Source: a gamma proteobacterium HdN1
GTDB taxonomy: Bacteria; Pseudomonadota; Gammaproteobacteria; Pseudomonadales; Ketobacteraceae
Assembly (NCBI GenBank): GCA_000198515.1
Contig: FP929140.1
Coordinates: 2,020,527-2,084,526, forward strand
DNA length: 64,000 nucleotides
Direction of reading: 5' to 3'
Part shown: positions 17,419-24,807 of the stretch, piece by piece
How positions within the stretch are numbered: position 1 is the stretch's first letter
How the letters are laid out: every line of letters begins with the position of its first letter
The notes under the pieces: generated by a model
Seen by the model: only the letters and a program-made list of their open reading frames with translations
Database searches by the model: none
What the model was told of the DNA's origin: nothing
Position numbers and translations under genes: made by a program

Positions 17419-18370
17419 GACAGGAAAAAAAGACGGCGCAAAGCCATCCCCACTGGATATCAAGGGGGCGGAAGACGAGCTGGATACGATTCGGGATTTT
17501 ATCCGCTGGACTGTGAGCAGCGGCTATGAACACAACATTTTTCTGGGCCATGGTTATGACGATCTTTGGGATGAGGCGGTCATGCTGGTGCTGCATGCAC
17601 TGCACTTGCCTTGGGATATAGATGCGCGGGTGCAGGAATGCCGCGTAACGGATCGCGAGAAGGAGCAAATTCTTACCCTTGTGCAGAAAAGAATTGTGGA
17701 ACGAATCCCCACCGCCTATTTGATCGGGCGCGCTTGGTTTGCGGGCTTGGAATTTAAGGTGGACGATCGCGTATTGATTCCACGTTCGCCGATTGGTGAG
17801 TTAATTGAAAAGCAGTTTGAACCGTGGATTGCAGCAGAGCGCGTGGAGAGCATTCTGGATTTGTGCACAGGAAGCGGCTGCATTGGCATCGCTTGCGCGC
17901 ATCATTTTCCGGATGTGATTGTAGATTGCGTAGATATTAGCGAGGCCGCGCTGGATATTGCCGAGGAAAATTTGCAGAACCTAGGTTTGGAAAGCCAAGT
18001 AAACCTGATTTTCTCCGATCTTTTTGAAGCCTTGGATGGCCGCACCTACGACATTATTGTGAGCAATCCGCCCTATGTGGACGAGCGTGATATGGCCGAG
18101 TTGCCCACCGAATACCGCCATGAACCGGAGCTTGGCTTAGAAGCGGGAGGCGATGGCTTGGACATTGTGCGGCGCATTTTGCCAGAACTATCGCGGCACC
18201 TGAACCCAGAGGGAATTGCTGTAATCGAAGTTGGCAACAGTATGGAAGCGTTGGAGCAAGCCTATCCACATGTGCCTTTTACTTGGATTGAGTTTGAAAA
18301 TAGTGACGGTGGCGTGTTTATCCTGACCAAAGAGGAAATCGACCACTACCAGCGCCACTTTGTGGAGTGA
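17411..18370 (+). CDS. prmB: Ribosomal protein L3 glutamine N5-methyltransferase PrmB
   Basis: This 319-residue SAM-dependent methyltransferase of the HemK/PrmB group modifies the glutamine in ribosomal protein L3. The N-terminal helical domain contains RDFIRWTVSSGYEHNIFLGHG and YDDLWDEAVMLVLHALHLP, as in E. coli PrmB. The SAM motif is ILDLCTGSGCIGIACA, and the catalytic NPPY lies near residues 219-222 (VSNPPYVDERDM). There are about 20 extra N-terminal residues compared with E. coli PrmB. No other start is available before the conserved region, so the ATG at the end of the 17-bp repeat array is the likely start. Confidence 0.95.
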   Translation: MQLTGKKDGAKPSPLDIKGAEDELDTIRDFIRWTVSSGYEHNIFLGHGYDDLWDEAVMLVLHALHLPWDIDARVQECRVTDREKEQILTLVQKRIVERIPTAYLIGRAWFAGLEFKVDDRVLIPRSPIGELIEKQFEPWIAAERVESILDLCTGSGCIGIACAHHFPDVIVDCVDISEAALDIAEENLQNLGLESQVNLIFSDLFEALDGRTYDIIVSNPPYVDERDMAELPTEYRHEPELGLEAGGDGLDIVRRILPELSRHLNPEGIAVIEVGNSMEALEQAYPHVPFTWIEFENSDGGVFILTKEEIDHYQRHFVE

Positions 18371-18383
18371 TCCTGGGGTTTCT

Positions 18384-18441
18384 AAAGATACTTTTGAAAC
18401 GAAATAAAGATACGTTTGAAACTAAAGACACATCTGAAACG
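18384..18441 (+). repeat. Three degenerate 18-bp direct repeats before aroC
   Basis: Three related units, AAAGATACTTTTGAAACG (18384-18401), AAAGATACGTTTGAAACT (18406-18423) and AAAGACACATCTGAAACG (18424-18441), lie between prmB and aroC. They may hold regulator contacts or be decayed tandem duplications. Nothing else is seen in this 119-bp gap. Confidence 0.75.
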
Positions 18442-18489
18442 ATGTTTCGATCAGCGTTTTTGTGCAGTAAATTTTACGGATAAGAGATT

Positions 18490-19605
18490 ATGGCTGGAAA
18501 TACGTTTGGCAAACTGTTCACTGTGACCACGTTTGGAGAGAGCCACGGCTTGGCGCTGGGCTGTATCGTGGATGGTTGCCCGCCTGGATTACCGCTGACG
18601 GAGGCTGATATTCAGGTGGATCTGGATCGCCGCCGCCCCGGCACTTCGCGTTATACCACGCAGCGGCAGGAGCCGGATCAAGTGAAAATCTTATCCGGAG
18701 TTTTTGAAGGAAAAACGACCGGCACGCCGATTGGTTTGCTGATTGAAAACGTGGATCAGAAATCCAAGGATTACGGCAATATCGCCAATTCTTTTCGGCC
18801 TGCGCATGCGGATTATGCGTATCAGCAGAAATATGGCATTCGCGATTATCGCGGTGGCGGTCGTTCTTCGGCGCGCGAAACTGCGATGCGGGTGGCTGCG
18901 GGAGCCATTGCCAAGAAATGGCTGGAGCATCGTTATGGAATTCGGGTGCGCGGCTATGTTTCCCAGATCGGTTCGATTCGCGCGAAATCGTTTGATTGGG
19001 ATGAGGTCAGGAATAACCCGTTTTTCTGCCCCGATGCCTCGGTGGTCCCAGAAATGGAAGCGCTGATTGGCCATTTGCGCGCCGAAGGCAGCTCTGCCGG
19101 TGCTCGCGTAACGGTGATTGCAAGCGGCCTATTTCCGGGGTTAGGGGAGCCGGTATTTGATCGCCTTGATGCGGAAATTGCTCATGCGCTGATGAGTATC
19201 AATGCGGTAAAAGGCGTTGAGATTGGCGATGGCTTCGCAAGTGTGGAACAACGTGGTGAAGAACACCGCGACGAATTAACGCCAGAAGGTTTTTTATCGA
19301 ACCATGCGGGCGGCATTGTCGGCGGAATTTCGACGGGGCAAGATATTGTTGCTCATATTGCCCTGAAGCCCACGTCGTCTATTCGCATCCCAGGAAAAAG
19401 TATTCAGCTGGATGGCACGCCGACAGAGGTCGTGACCAACGGCCGCCATGACCCGTGCGTTGGTGTGCGCGCGACACCCATTGCCGAGGCGATGCTGGCG
19501 CTGGTATTGATGGATCATTCCTTGCGTCATCGCGGTCAGAATGGTGATGTCACGTCCGTTACGCCGATCATTCCCGGCGGTATTGATTCGGGCAGAATCC
19601 CTTGA
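18490..19605 (+). CDS. aroC: Chorismate synthase
   Basis: This 371-residue enzyme converts 5-enolpyruvylshikimate-3-phosphate to chorismate with reduced FMN, the last common step of aromatic amino acid synthesis. The family signatures are present: [20 protein letters not shown] at the N-terminus, [36 protein letters not shown] with [10 protein letters not shown], and the C-terminal [16 protein letters not shown]. The length is normal. Its stop overlaps the leading region of the MFS transporter gene, so the two are likely cotranscribed. Confidence 0.97.
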   Translation: MAGNTFGKLFTVTTFGESHGLALGCIVDGCPPGLPLTEADIQVDLDRRRPGTSRYTTQRQEPDQVKILSGVFEGKTTGTPIGLLIENVDQKSKDYGNIANSFRPAHADYAYQQKYGIRDYRGGGRSSARETAMRVAAGAIAKKWLEHRYGIRVRGYVSQIGSIRAKSFDWDEVRNNPFFCPDASVVPEMEALIGHLRAEGSSAGARVTVIASGLFPGLGEPVFDRLDAEIAHALMSINAVKGVEIGDGFASVEQRGEEHRDELTPEGFLSNHAGGIVGGISTGQDIVAHIALKPTSSIRIPGKSIQLDGTPTEVVTNGRHDPCVGVRATPIAEAMLALVLMDHSLRHRGQNGDVTSVTPIIPGGIDSGRIP

Positions 19606-19616
19606 ACGAGGGGGCA

Positions 19617-20786
19617 ATGGTTGCGCCCCCTGTCCCAAGCCTGCGCTTATCCTCACTGTATTTTTTCTATTTTGCAGTAGCGGGTGCGTTGGTACCTTTT
19701 TGGGCGCTCTACCTAAAAGATTGCGGCTTGGATGGCCTGCAGATCGGCGTTGTGTTGGCCGTGATGTCGATCACCAAAATGGGCGCCCCCAATCTTTGGG
19801 GGTGGATTGCGGATCGAAGCGGCCAGCACGTCTTGATTACGCAGCTTGCGATTGGCGTGTGCACGCTTTGTTTTTTAGGCGTGTGGAGCCGCCAGGACTA
19901 TGCGTGGCTGCTATTGGTAATGCTGTTCTATAGTTTTTTCTGGAACGCCATACAGCCGCAGTTTGAAGCCATCACCTTGCACACCTTAGGCGGCGATATG
20001 CCGCGTTATAGTCGGGTGCGCGCATGGGGTTCGGTTAGTTTTATTCTGTGCGTTGTCGGCTTGGGGGTTCTTTTCGATCGGATTTCGGTACAGCACTTGC
20101 CGGCCATTGTGGTCGGGCTGATGATTGCGCTCCTTCTGGCATCCTTTTTTGCGCCGAACCCAAAAATCGCGCATTCTGCGTCGGTGCGACTGCCCTTTGT
20201 GCAGTATTTGCAATCGCCAGTCGTTATCGCCTTTTTTGTTTGTTCTTTATTGGTTCAGATTGCGCACGGTGCGTACTATTCTTTTTTCACTTTGTACCTA
20301 GAGAGCCTGGATTTTTCGCGCAGCGCAACGGGGAGCATTTGGGCGATTGGGGTGGTGGCCGAGATCCTCGCATTTTTTTACATGAGCCGCATCGTTGGGC
20401 GCTGGAGTGCGCGTTCCTTAATGTTGTTTAGCTTGGTGGTTTGTATTGTGCGCTGGATCGTGATCGCGGCTTTTCCACAACAGCTTTTTTGGCTGGTGCT
20501 GGTGCAGGTTGGCCACGCGGCGACTTTTGGCGTGATACACACGGTATCCATTCAGTTTGTGCATCAGCGCTTTCCTGCGGCGGTTGCGGGGCAGGGGCAG
20601 GCGCTTTATACCGCAATCAGTTTCGGCGTTGGGGGAGCGTTAGGCAATCTGGGTTCCGGTATCCTGTGGGAAGCAGGTTATCTAGCGGGGCCGTTCTGGA
20701 TGGCCGTGGTGGCTTCGATTCTGGCGCTAGGCGTTGCCTATTGGCTTTTCGACCCGCAGCCGCGTGATGTTGTCGTGGGTCGGTAG
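19617..20786 (+). CDS. MFS transporter (MFS_1-like / HcaT-like)
   Basis: This 389-residue membrane protein has about 12 hydrophobic segments and the MFS loop between helices 2 and 3 (GWIADRSGQHVLIT). Overall layout resembles the 3-phenylpropionate transporter (HcaT) group. The ATG at 19617 is preceded by GAGGGG. A TTG at 19602 that overlaps the aroC stop is less likely. Its last 49 bp overlap, on the opposite strand, the extended end of a ParE-like toxin gene. The last 156 bp of the gene are duplicated downstream in a degraded copy. The substrate is unknown. Confidence 0.88.
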   Translation: MVAPPVPSLRLSSLYFFYFAVAGALVPFWALYLKDCGLDGLQIGVVLAVMSITKMGAPNLWGWIADRSGQHVLITQLAIGVCTLCFLGVWSRQDYAWLLLVMLFYSFFWNAIQPQFEAITLHTLGGDMPRYSRVRAWGSVSFILCVVGLGVLFDRISVQHLPAIVVGLMIALLLASFFAPNPKIAHSASVRLPFVQYLQSPVVIAFFVCSLLVQIAHGAYYSFFTLYLESLDFSRSATGSIWAIGVVAEILAFFYMSRIVGRWSARSLMLFSLVVCIVRWIVIAAFPQQLFWLVLVQVGHAATFGVIHTVSIQFVHQRFPAAVAGQGQALYTAISFGVGGALGNLGSGILWEAGYLAGPFWMAVVASILALGVAYWLFDPQPRDVVVGR

Positions 20787-21178
20787 GGCTGTCCTTCGGC
20801 GGATGTGGGCGAGCTGCTCGGCCGGCCTGCAGTATTGTCGTTGGCGAGTTCAAACGTTGTATCAGCGCACAACCATTCGGGGATGTCCCGCATGCCGTGC
20901 AGCACCCGCCAGACATCGATGTGGTCAGGGCGCTCGACGTAGAACACGATGTGCGGGTAGCGTGTCAGTTGCCAAGATCGCAGGCCGGGCAGATTGAGTT
21001 CGTGGGCATAGCGTGGCGAGCCGGTGCCGGGGTGACGGCTGATGTGGGCGTAGGCTTGCTCCAGTGCATCAACAAAGCCGAGCGCTGCCTGCTCGGCTTC
21101 TTCGCTGATGTAGTGGTTCAGTGCTTCGTCAATGTCCTGCTCGGCAAGCGATCGGGGGACGACCGGCTTGGACTTCAT
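20738..21178 (-). CDS. ParE/RelE-family toxin with C-terminal extension
   Basis: This is a type II toxin of the ParE group (146 residues). The core is about 100 residues: LAEQDIDEALNHYISE, ALGFVDALEQAYAHISRHPG and LPGLRSWQLTRYPHIVFYVE, ending VWRVLHGMRDIPEWL. ParE proteins normally stop soon after this point. Here about 40 low-complexity residues follow (GRPSSSPTSAEGQPYRPTT...), encoded by the antisense of the MFS gene end and its flank, so the native stop seems lost at the insertion junction. It overlaps the antitoxin gene by 4 bp, antitoxin first. It probably poisons DNA gyrase, as ParE does, but this is inferred from the family. Confidence 0.86.
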   Translation of the reverse strand: MKSKPVVPRSLAEQDIDEALNHYISEEAEQAALGFVDALEQAYAHISRHPGTGSPRYAHELNLPGLRSWQLTRYPHIVFYVERPDHIDVWRVLHGMRDIPEWLCADTTFELANDNTAGRPSSSPTSAEGQPYRPTTTSRGCGSKSQ

Positions 21179-21411
21179 CCCCGAGCATTCCGCACACGAG
21201 CCCGCAACGCATCGAAGTAGTTGCCATCGACGGGTGCGGTCGGTGCGGAGGCAGCCCCAGCCAGCAGCAAACCGCGCAGGTGCTGATGATCCCGATCCTT
21301 GCGGATCAGCTCGCGCACGTACTCGCTGCTGGTGCCGTAGCCGCGCTGGTTGACCTGATCGTCCACAAAGGACTTCAGGGCATCGGGAAGGGAAATATTC
21401 ATAGTGCTCAT
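21175..21411 (-). CDS. ParD-like ribbon-helix-helix antitoxin
   Basis: This 78-residue type II antitoxin has an N-terminal ribbon-helix-helix (MNISLPDALKSFVDDQVNQR) with the typical YGTSSEYVRELIRKD segment. It would bind the module's own promoter and neutralise the downstream ParE-like protein. It overlaps the toxin start by 4 bp. The ATG at 21402 (MNISLPD) is an alternative start, only three codons in. The module's upstream flank is the degraded MFS copy. Confidence 0.9.
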   Translation of the reverse strand: MSTMNISLPDALKSFVDDQVNQRGYGTSSEYVRELIRKDRDHQHLRGLLLAGAASAPTAPVDGNYFDALRARVRNARG

Positions 21412-21457
21412 GGCCTCATCCTAGCCTGTTTGGCAAAATTTGGCAAACGGTTTGTTT

Positions 21458-21637
21458 TGTGCGTTGTCGGCTTGGGGGGGAGCGTTAGGCAATCTGGGTT
21501 CCGGTATCCTGTGGGAAGCAGGTTATCTAGCGGGGCCGTTCTGGATGGCCGTAGTCGCTTCGATTCTGGCGCTAGGCGTTGCCTATTGGCTTTTCGATCC
21601 GCAGCCACGTGATGTTGTCGTGGGTCGGTAGGGCTGT
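21458..21637 (+). pseudogene. Internally deleted second copy of the MFS transporter 3' end
   Basis: The first 21 bp (21458-21478) match 20047-20067 of the intact MFS gene. The rest (21476-21637) matches 20631-20792, including the stop codon and 6 bp beyond it. The copy thus lacks about 563 bp of internal sequence, joined at a short G-run present at both ends. Over the 162-bp match I count about four differences, all at third codon positions and silent (for example GTGGTG to GTAGTC). This suggests the copy came from a functional allele of another lineage. The ParDE-like module sits exactly between the two copies. Confidence 0.9.
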
Positions 21638-21757
21638 TCGTGCGGCGATCGATAGAACCTAAGAGCTATTGGTGGCAGTAAAAATAGTCGTGCCAGAGCG
21701 TTCTCAGCCCGCTATCATTGTGAATCTATTCAAGCCGTTGTGAAGGGATTGTATTCC

Positions 21758-22750
21758 ATGCTGAAAATTCAGTTCAAAGATCGTAGGCAGCCTGCGGTAT
21801 GGCTGGTGGAATCGGTGTTTCGGCTTGGTTCGGGGCCCCGTAATCACCTCGTTGTGGATGATGCCAGTGTGGCCGAAGTTCACGCAGAGGTTCAAAAGGA
21901 AGGGGATCATCTCTATCTGGATGATCTGAAATCACCCACCGGCACTTGGGTGAACGGCACGCGGATTCGGGAGCGTTTTCAACTGCGTGCCGGCGACGTG
22001 ATTCGTTTGGGCAATGTCGAGCTTGAAATCACCGATCCCAAAGATCGTGGCCATGCACCTTCGCACTCTGCAGCGCCCGTAGTCGCTCAAGCAGGCTGGT
22101 CGCTTACCGCAATTGCGGGTGGATTAAAGGGGCGCACATTCCCTGTACGCGGAAGCATCACGCTGGGGCGCTCCACAAAGTGCGAGATCAGTATCGACGA
22201 CGAGTATCTCTCGCGCCGTCACGCAGAATTATCCGTAAAGGGCGATCGTTTGCGCCTTCTGGACCTTGATTCTGCGAACGGCAGTTTTGTGAATAGTGAG
22301 CGGGTAGTGGAGAAACTGATGCGCCCGGGCGATCGGCTAAGCTTTGGTGACCATATATTTTTGGTGGCAGGCCCCATCAGCGCAGAAGGGCAGGCAAGCA
22401 CGGATGAGCCCGACGAGCTTGGTGAGGCCACTGTCTTTCGGGCCGCACCAAGCCCTAAGCCACAGGCGAGCTCAACTCAGGGAGCAAGCCAACAAAATCA
22501 GTCGGTGTCGCAAGCATCGCAGTCTGCTCAGGCGATGGCTTCTAATCAGCCGACGGCTTCTAATCAACCAACGGCTTCTAATCAAAGAGTGACTCATGCC
22601 CCGCCTGCGGTCGCTCCAAGGGCAGAGAAAGGTTCAGCCACCACGCAAGCTTCTGCGCCGCCCGCAAAGAATAATACAGCGGTGATCGGAATCTTGCTCG
22701 TGATTGTGATCCTTGGCGTAACGATCGCGGCGGGGCTAATGCTTACCTAA
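21758..22750 (+). CDS. Tandem FHA-domain membrane protein
   Basis: This 330-residue protein has two forkhead-associated domains. The first (about 1-95) has FRLGSGPRNHLVV and SPTGTWVNG. The second (about 105-205) has ITLGRSTKCEISI, LSRRHAEL and SANGSFVNS, the usual phosphothreonine-binding set. A Gln/Ser/Ala-rich linker with short in-frame repeats (PTASNQ) leads to one C-terminal membrane helix (AVIGILLVIVILGVTIAAGLM). It would be anchored with the FHA domains in the cytoplasm and is probably linked to a Ser/Thr kinase not seen here. The ATG at 21758 has AAGGGA upstream. Its 3' end overlaps the convergent LysR gene by 15 bp. Confidence 0.88.
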   Translation: MLKIQFKDRRQPAVWLVESVFRLGSGPRNHLVVDDASVAEVHAEVQKEGDHLYLDDLKSPTGTWVNGTRIRERFQLRAGDVIRLGNVELEITDPKDRGHAPSHSAAPVVAQAGWSLTAIAGGLKGRTFPVRGSITLGRSTKCEISIDDEYLSRRHAELSVKGDRLRLLDLDSANGSFVNSERVVEKLMRPGDRLSFGDHIFLVAGPISAEGQASTDEPDELGEATVFRAAPSPKPQASSTQGASQQNQSVSQASQSAQAMASNQPTASNQPTASNQRVTHAPPAVAPRAEKGSATTQASAPPAKNNTAVIGILLVIVILGVTIAAGLMLT

Positions 22751-23626
22751 GGCAAGCATTTCAATCATCGCCTGCGCGGCATTGGATAAGGTGTGATCTG
22801 TGTGGTAGACGAGGCCGAGCTGTCGTGTGGGCGCTGGCCCCTCAACGCAGAGCACCTTGACTTCCTCATTAATCATCGTCGAGGGTAGTACACTCCATCC
22901 GAGGCCAACGCTCACCATCATTCGGATGGTTTCAAGGTAGTTGGTAGACAGGCTGATGTGGGTAGATACGCCTGCATCATGAAAGCGCCGTTCGATGATG
23001 CGCCGCGTGAAGGTGTTTTCCCCCGGAAGCACCGCGTTATGCGCGGCAAGTTCAGCGATTGAGACCTGCTCGACGTTTGCAAGGGCGTGTTCATTTCCTA
23101 CCACAAAACGTAGTTCGTCTTGCCAGATTGGCTGTATCGCAAAACGGCCCGGTGCGCTGGAGGGGAGCGTGATAATTCCGATTTCCAAGTCACCCTGCAT
23201 GATTTTCGCGAAAGCGTCTTCCGAATCAATAAACTGCAAATCGAGCTGCACCAAGGGATAAGTGGCCGCATAAGCCCTCAGTATCGACGGTAGACGGTGC
23301 AGGCCAACGTGGTGGCTGGTGCCTAACGAAAGTCGGCCAGAAACTACCTCCTGCAGGTTGCTCAGACTGCGGCGACATTCTTCCACCTCAGCAAGAATAC
23401 GCCGGCTACGCGGCAGCAAAGCTCGCCCGGCTTCCGTAAGCTGCACGTTACGCCCAAGGCGATCAAAAAGCTTAAGCCCAAGGGACGCTTCAAGGGTGGA
23501 GATGCGCTTACTCATCGCCGGTTGGGTAATGTGCAGCGACTCTGCTGCGATTGAAAATGAGCCGAGCCGAGCAACCGCCTCAAATGCGCGTAGTTCATGG
23601 ATGTCCACGGTCTGCTTTACCTCCAT
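22736..23626 (-). CDS. LysR-family transcriptional regulator
   Basis: This 296-residue LysR regulator has an N-terminal winged helix-turn-helix (LRAFEAVARLGSFSIAAE, HITQPAMSKRISTLE) and a complete effector-binding domain. The target is unknown. It is convergent with the FHA gene and points away from the PpnP gene. The 225-bp gap between it and the PpnP gene end should hold its promoter. Confidence 0.93.
   Translation of the reverse strand: MEVKQTVDIHELRAFEAVARLGSFSIAAESLHITQPAMSKRISTLEASLGLKLFDRLGRNVQLTEAGRALLPRSRRILAEVEECRRSLSNLQEVVSGRLSLGTSHHVGLHRLPSILRAYAATYPLVQLDLQFIDSEDAFAKIMQGDLEIGIITLPSSAPGRFAIQPIWQDELRFVVGNEHALANVEQVSIAELAAHNAVLPGENTFTRRIIERRFHDAGVSTHISLSTNYLETIRMMVSVGLGWSVLPSTMINEEVKVLCVEGPAPTRQLGLVYHTDHTLSNAAQAMIEMLALGKH
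22738..22760. terminator. Hairpin at the convergent FHA / LysR gene ends
   Basis: The inverted repeat AATGCTT/AAGCATT (22738-22744 and 22754-22760) lies at the overlapping 3' ends of two convergent genes. There is no long T-run on either side, so it is only a possible bidirectional terminator. Confidence 0.35.
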
Positions 23627-23851
23627 AACGCGATTGAACAGGGGCGTGAGTGGGTTGTCCCCAATTCCTGTGGATAAGTCTGTGGGAATGGTGGTGGAAA
23701 GCGCGCCTCTACCTTGTGTGGCGTATCTTGCTGAAAGTAGTTCAAAAAATGTACTTATGTGCTTGGGCTGCGAGATCGCTACTCGTAACGGAGAGCATAC
23801 ATAATAACGGAGAGCACGCAGCGGTCTTGATGCATGCTCAAACCGTCCATA

Positions 23852-24175
23852 TCAGCCGAAATGGCAAACGTAATGCAGCGTCTCTAGGGTTTCGATATCA
23901 AACGAGGAATTACCCGGAACGCTAAAGGACTGCCCGCCTTGCCATTCCGTCCACTGATCTTCGCCCTTTTGGCGAACGCGGCATTTGCCTTCCAATAATT
24001 CCATAATTTCCGGCGCCCCCGTGTTGAATAACAGCGTGGACGGCAGGATCACGCCCACCGATTTGCGGGTGCCGTCGGCTAGCACAACCGTATGGCTGAC
24101 GCATTTGCCATCAAAGTAGACGTTTGCTTTTTTTAGGACAGAAACGTGGTCGAACTGGCTCATTTGGGTGCTCAT
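23852..24175 (-). CDS. ppnP: Pyrimidine/purine nucleoside phosphorylase PpnP (DUF1255/YaiE)
   Basis: This is a small cupin-fold protein of about 107 residues. [38 protein letters not shown] and the C-terminal [14 protein letters not shown] match PpnP/YaiE, which splits nucleosides with phosphate. I chose the ATG at 24175 (MSTQMSQF); 24163 is equally good. A GTG at 24265 would add about 30 residues that do not fit the family. It stands alone, opposite in direction to the acetate transport genes. Confidence 0.88.
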   Translation of the reverse strand: MSTQMSQFDHVSVLKKANVYFDGKCVSHTVVLADGTRKSVGVILPSTLLFNTGAPEIMELLEGKCRVRQKGEDQWTEWQGGQSFSVPGNSSFDIETLETLHYVCHFG

Positions 24176-24385
24176 GTGTGGAGTAAAGGAAAGTGGTGTG
24201 TATCGTTGTTGTGGGTGTTTGTTGCGCGGGTGCAGATCGGCAGCAAAACTGCCCTCTGTGGCCACACGAATGTTAATCCGCTACCCACAATCGCACCAGT
24301 AGAGAATTACGCGTTTCGCTGCAAAGGATTGTACCGGTACCCAGTAGCGCTGTACTAGAAATGCGAACGAGAGATGCTTCAGAAA

Positions 24386-24457
24386 CGTTCAGCAATCCGC
24401 TGTATACAGTGATATAGTTCACACTAAAGTGCCGCAGTCCCAGACACTTGCTGAACG
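24386..24457. promoter_or_regulatory. Paired dyads upstream of the DUF485-actP operon
   Basis: A perfect 10-bp inverted repeat, CGTTCAGCAA (24386-24395) and TTGCTGAACG (24448-24457), encloses a second perfect palindrome, CTGTATACAG (24400-24409). The right arm lies about 41 bp before the DUF485 start codon. The sites could be operators or a long mRNA hairpin. The rest of the 323-bp gap 24176-24498 holds no gene I can support. Confidence 0.5.
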
Positions 24458-24498
24458 ACCCGCAATGCGATCCATTCAAATAATAAGAGGACAAAGGC

Positions 24499-24807
24499 AT
24501 GGCAGATGACCTAGTGAAACGGGTGCAGGCGCACCCAGCCTATCAGGAGCTAAAGCGGCGTAGAGGTAGGGCGCGGCTTGGTTTTTTTCTCGTAATGTGC
24601 GTGATTTACTTCGGGTTTATTCTGACCTTAGCGTTTCGCTCCGAGGTGTTTGCAGCGCCGCTCTATAGTGGCGCTACCATCACAGTAGGTATCGTGGTCG
24701 CAGTGCTGGTAGCCATCAGCGCAATGGTTTTGATTGCGGGCTATGTATATCTCTCTGGCAAAAAATTTGATCCCTTACTCGAAATTATCGTGAGGGACGT
24801 CAAATGA
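24499..24807 (+). CDS. DUF485 membrane protein (YjcH-like)
   Basis: This 102-residue inner-membrane protein has two membrane helices (GFFLVMCVIYFGFILTL and a second at about 55-80) and a short RRRGRARLG loop before the first, matching DUF485/YjcH. These genes sit directly before actP and probably help the transporter. GAGGAC upstream of the ATG is the ribosome site. It overlaps the actP start by 4 bp, so the two are coupled. Confidence 0.93.
   Translation: MADDLVKRVQAHPAYQELKRRRGRARLGFFLVMCVIYFGFILTLAFRSEVFAAPLYSGATITVGIVVAVLVAISAMVLIAGYVYLSGKKFDPLLEIIVRDVK

Noticed and set aside
23650-23925. Open frames between the LysR and PpnP genes
   Set aside because: They overlap the end of the PpnP gene and show no recognisable protein features.
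24146-24358. 70-codon open frame upstream of actP genes
   Set aside because: It overlaps the PpnP start region and has no support beyond being open.
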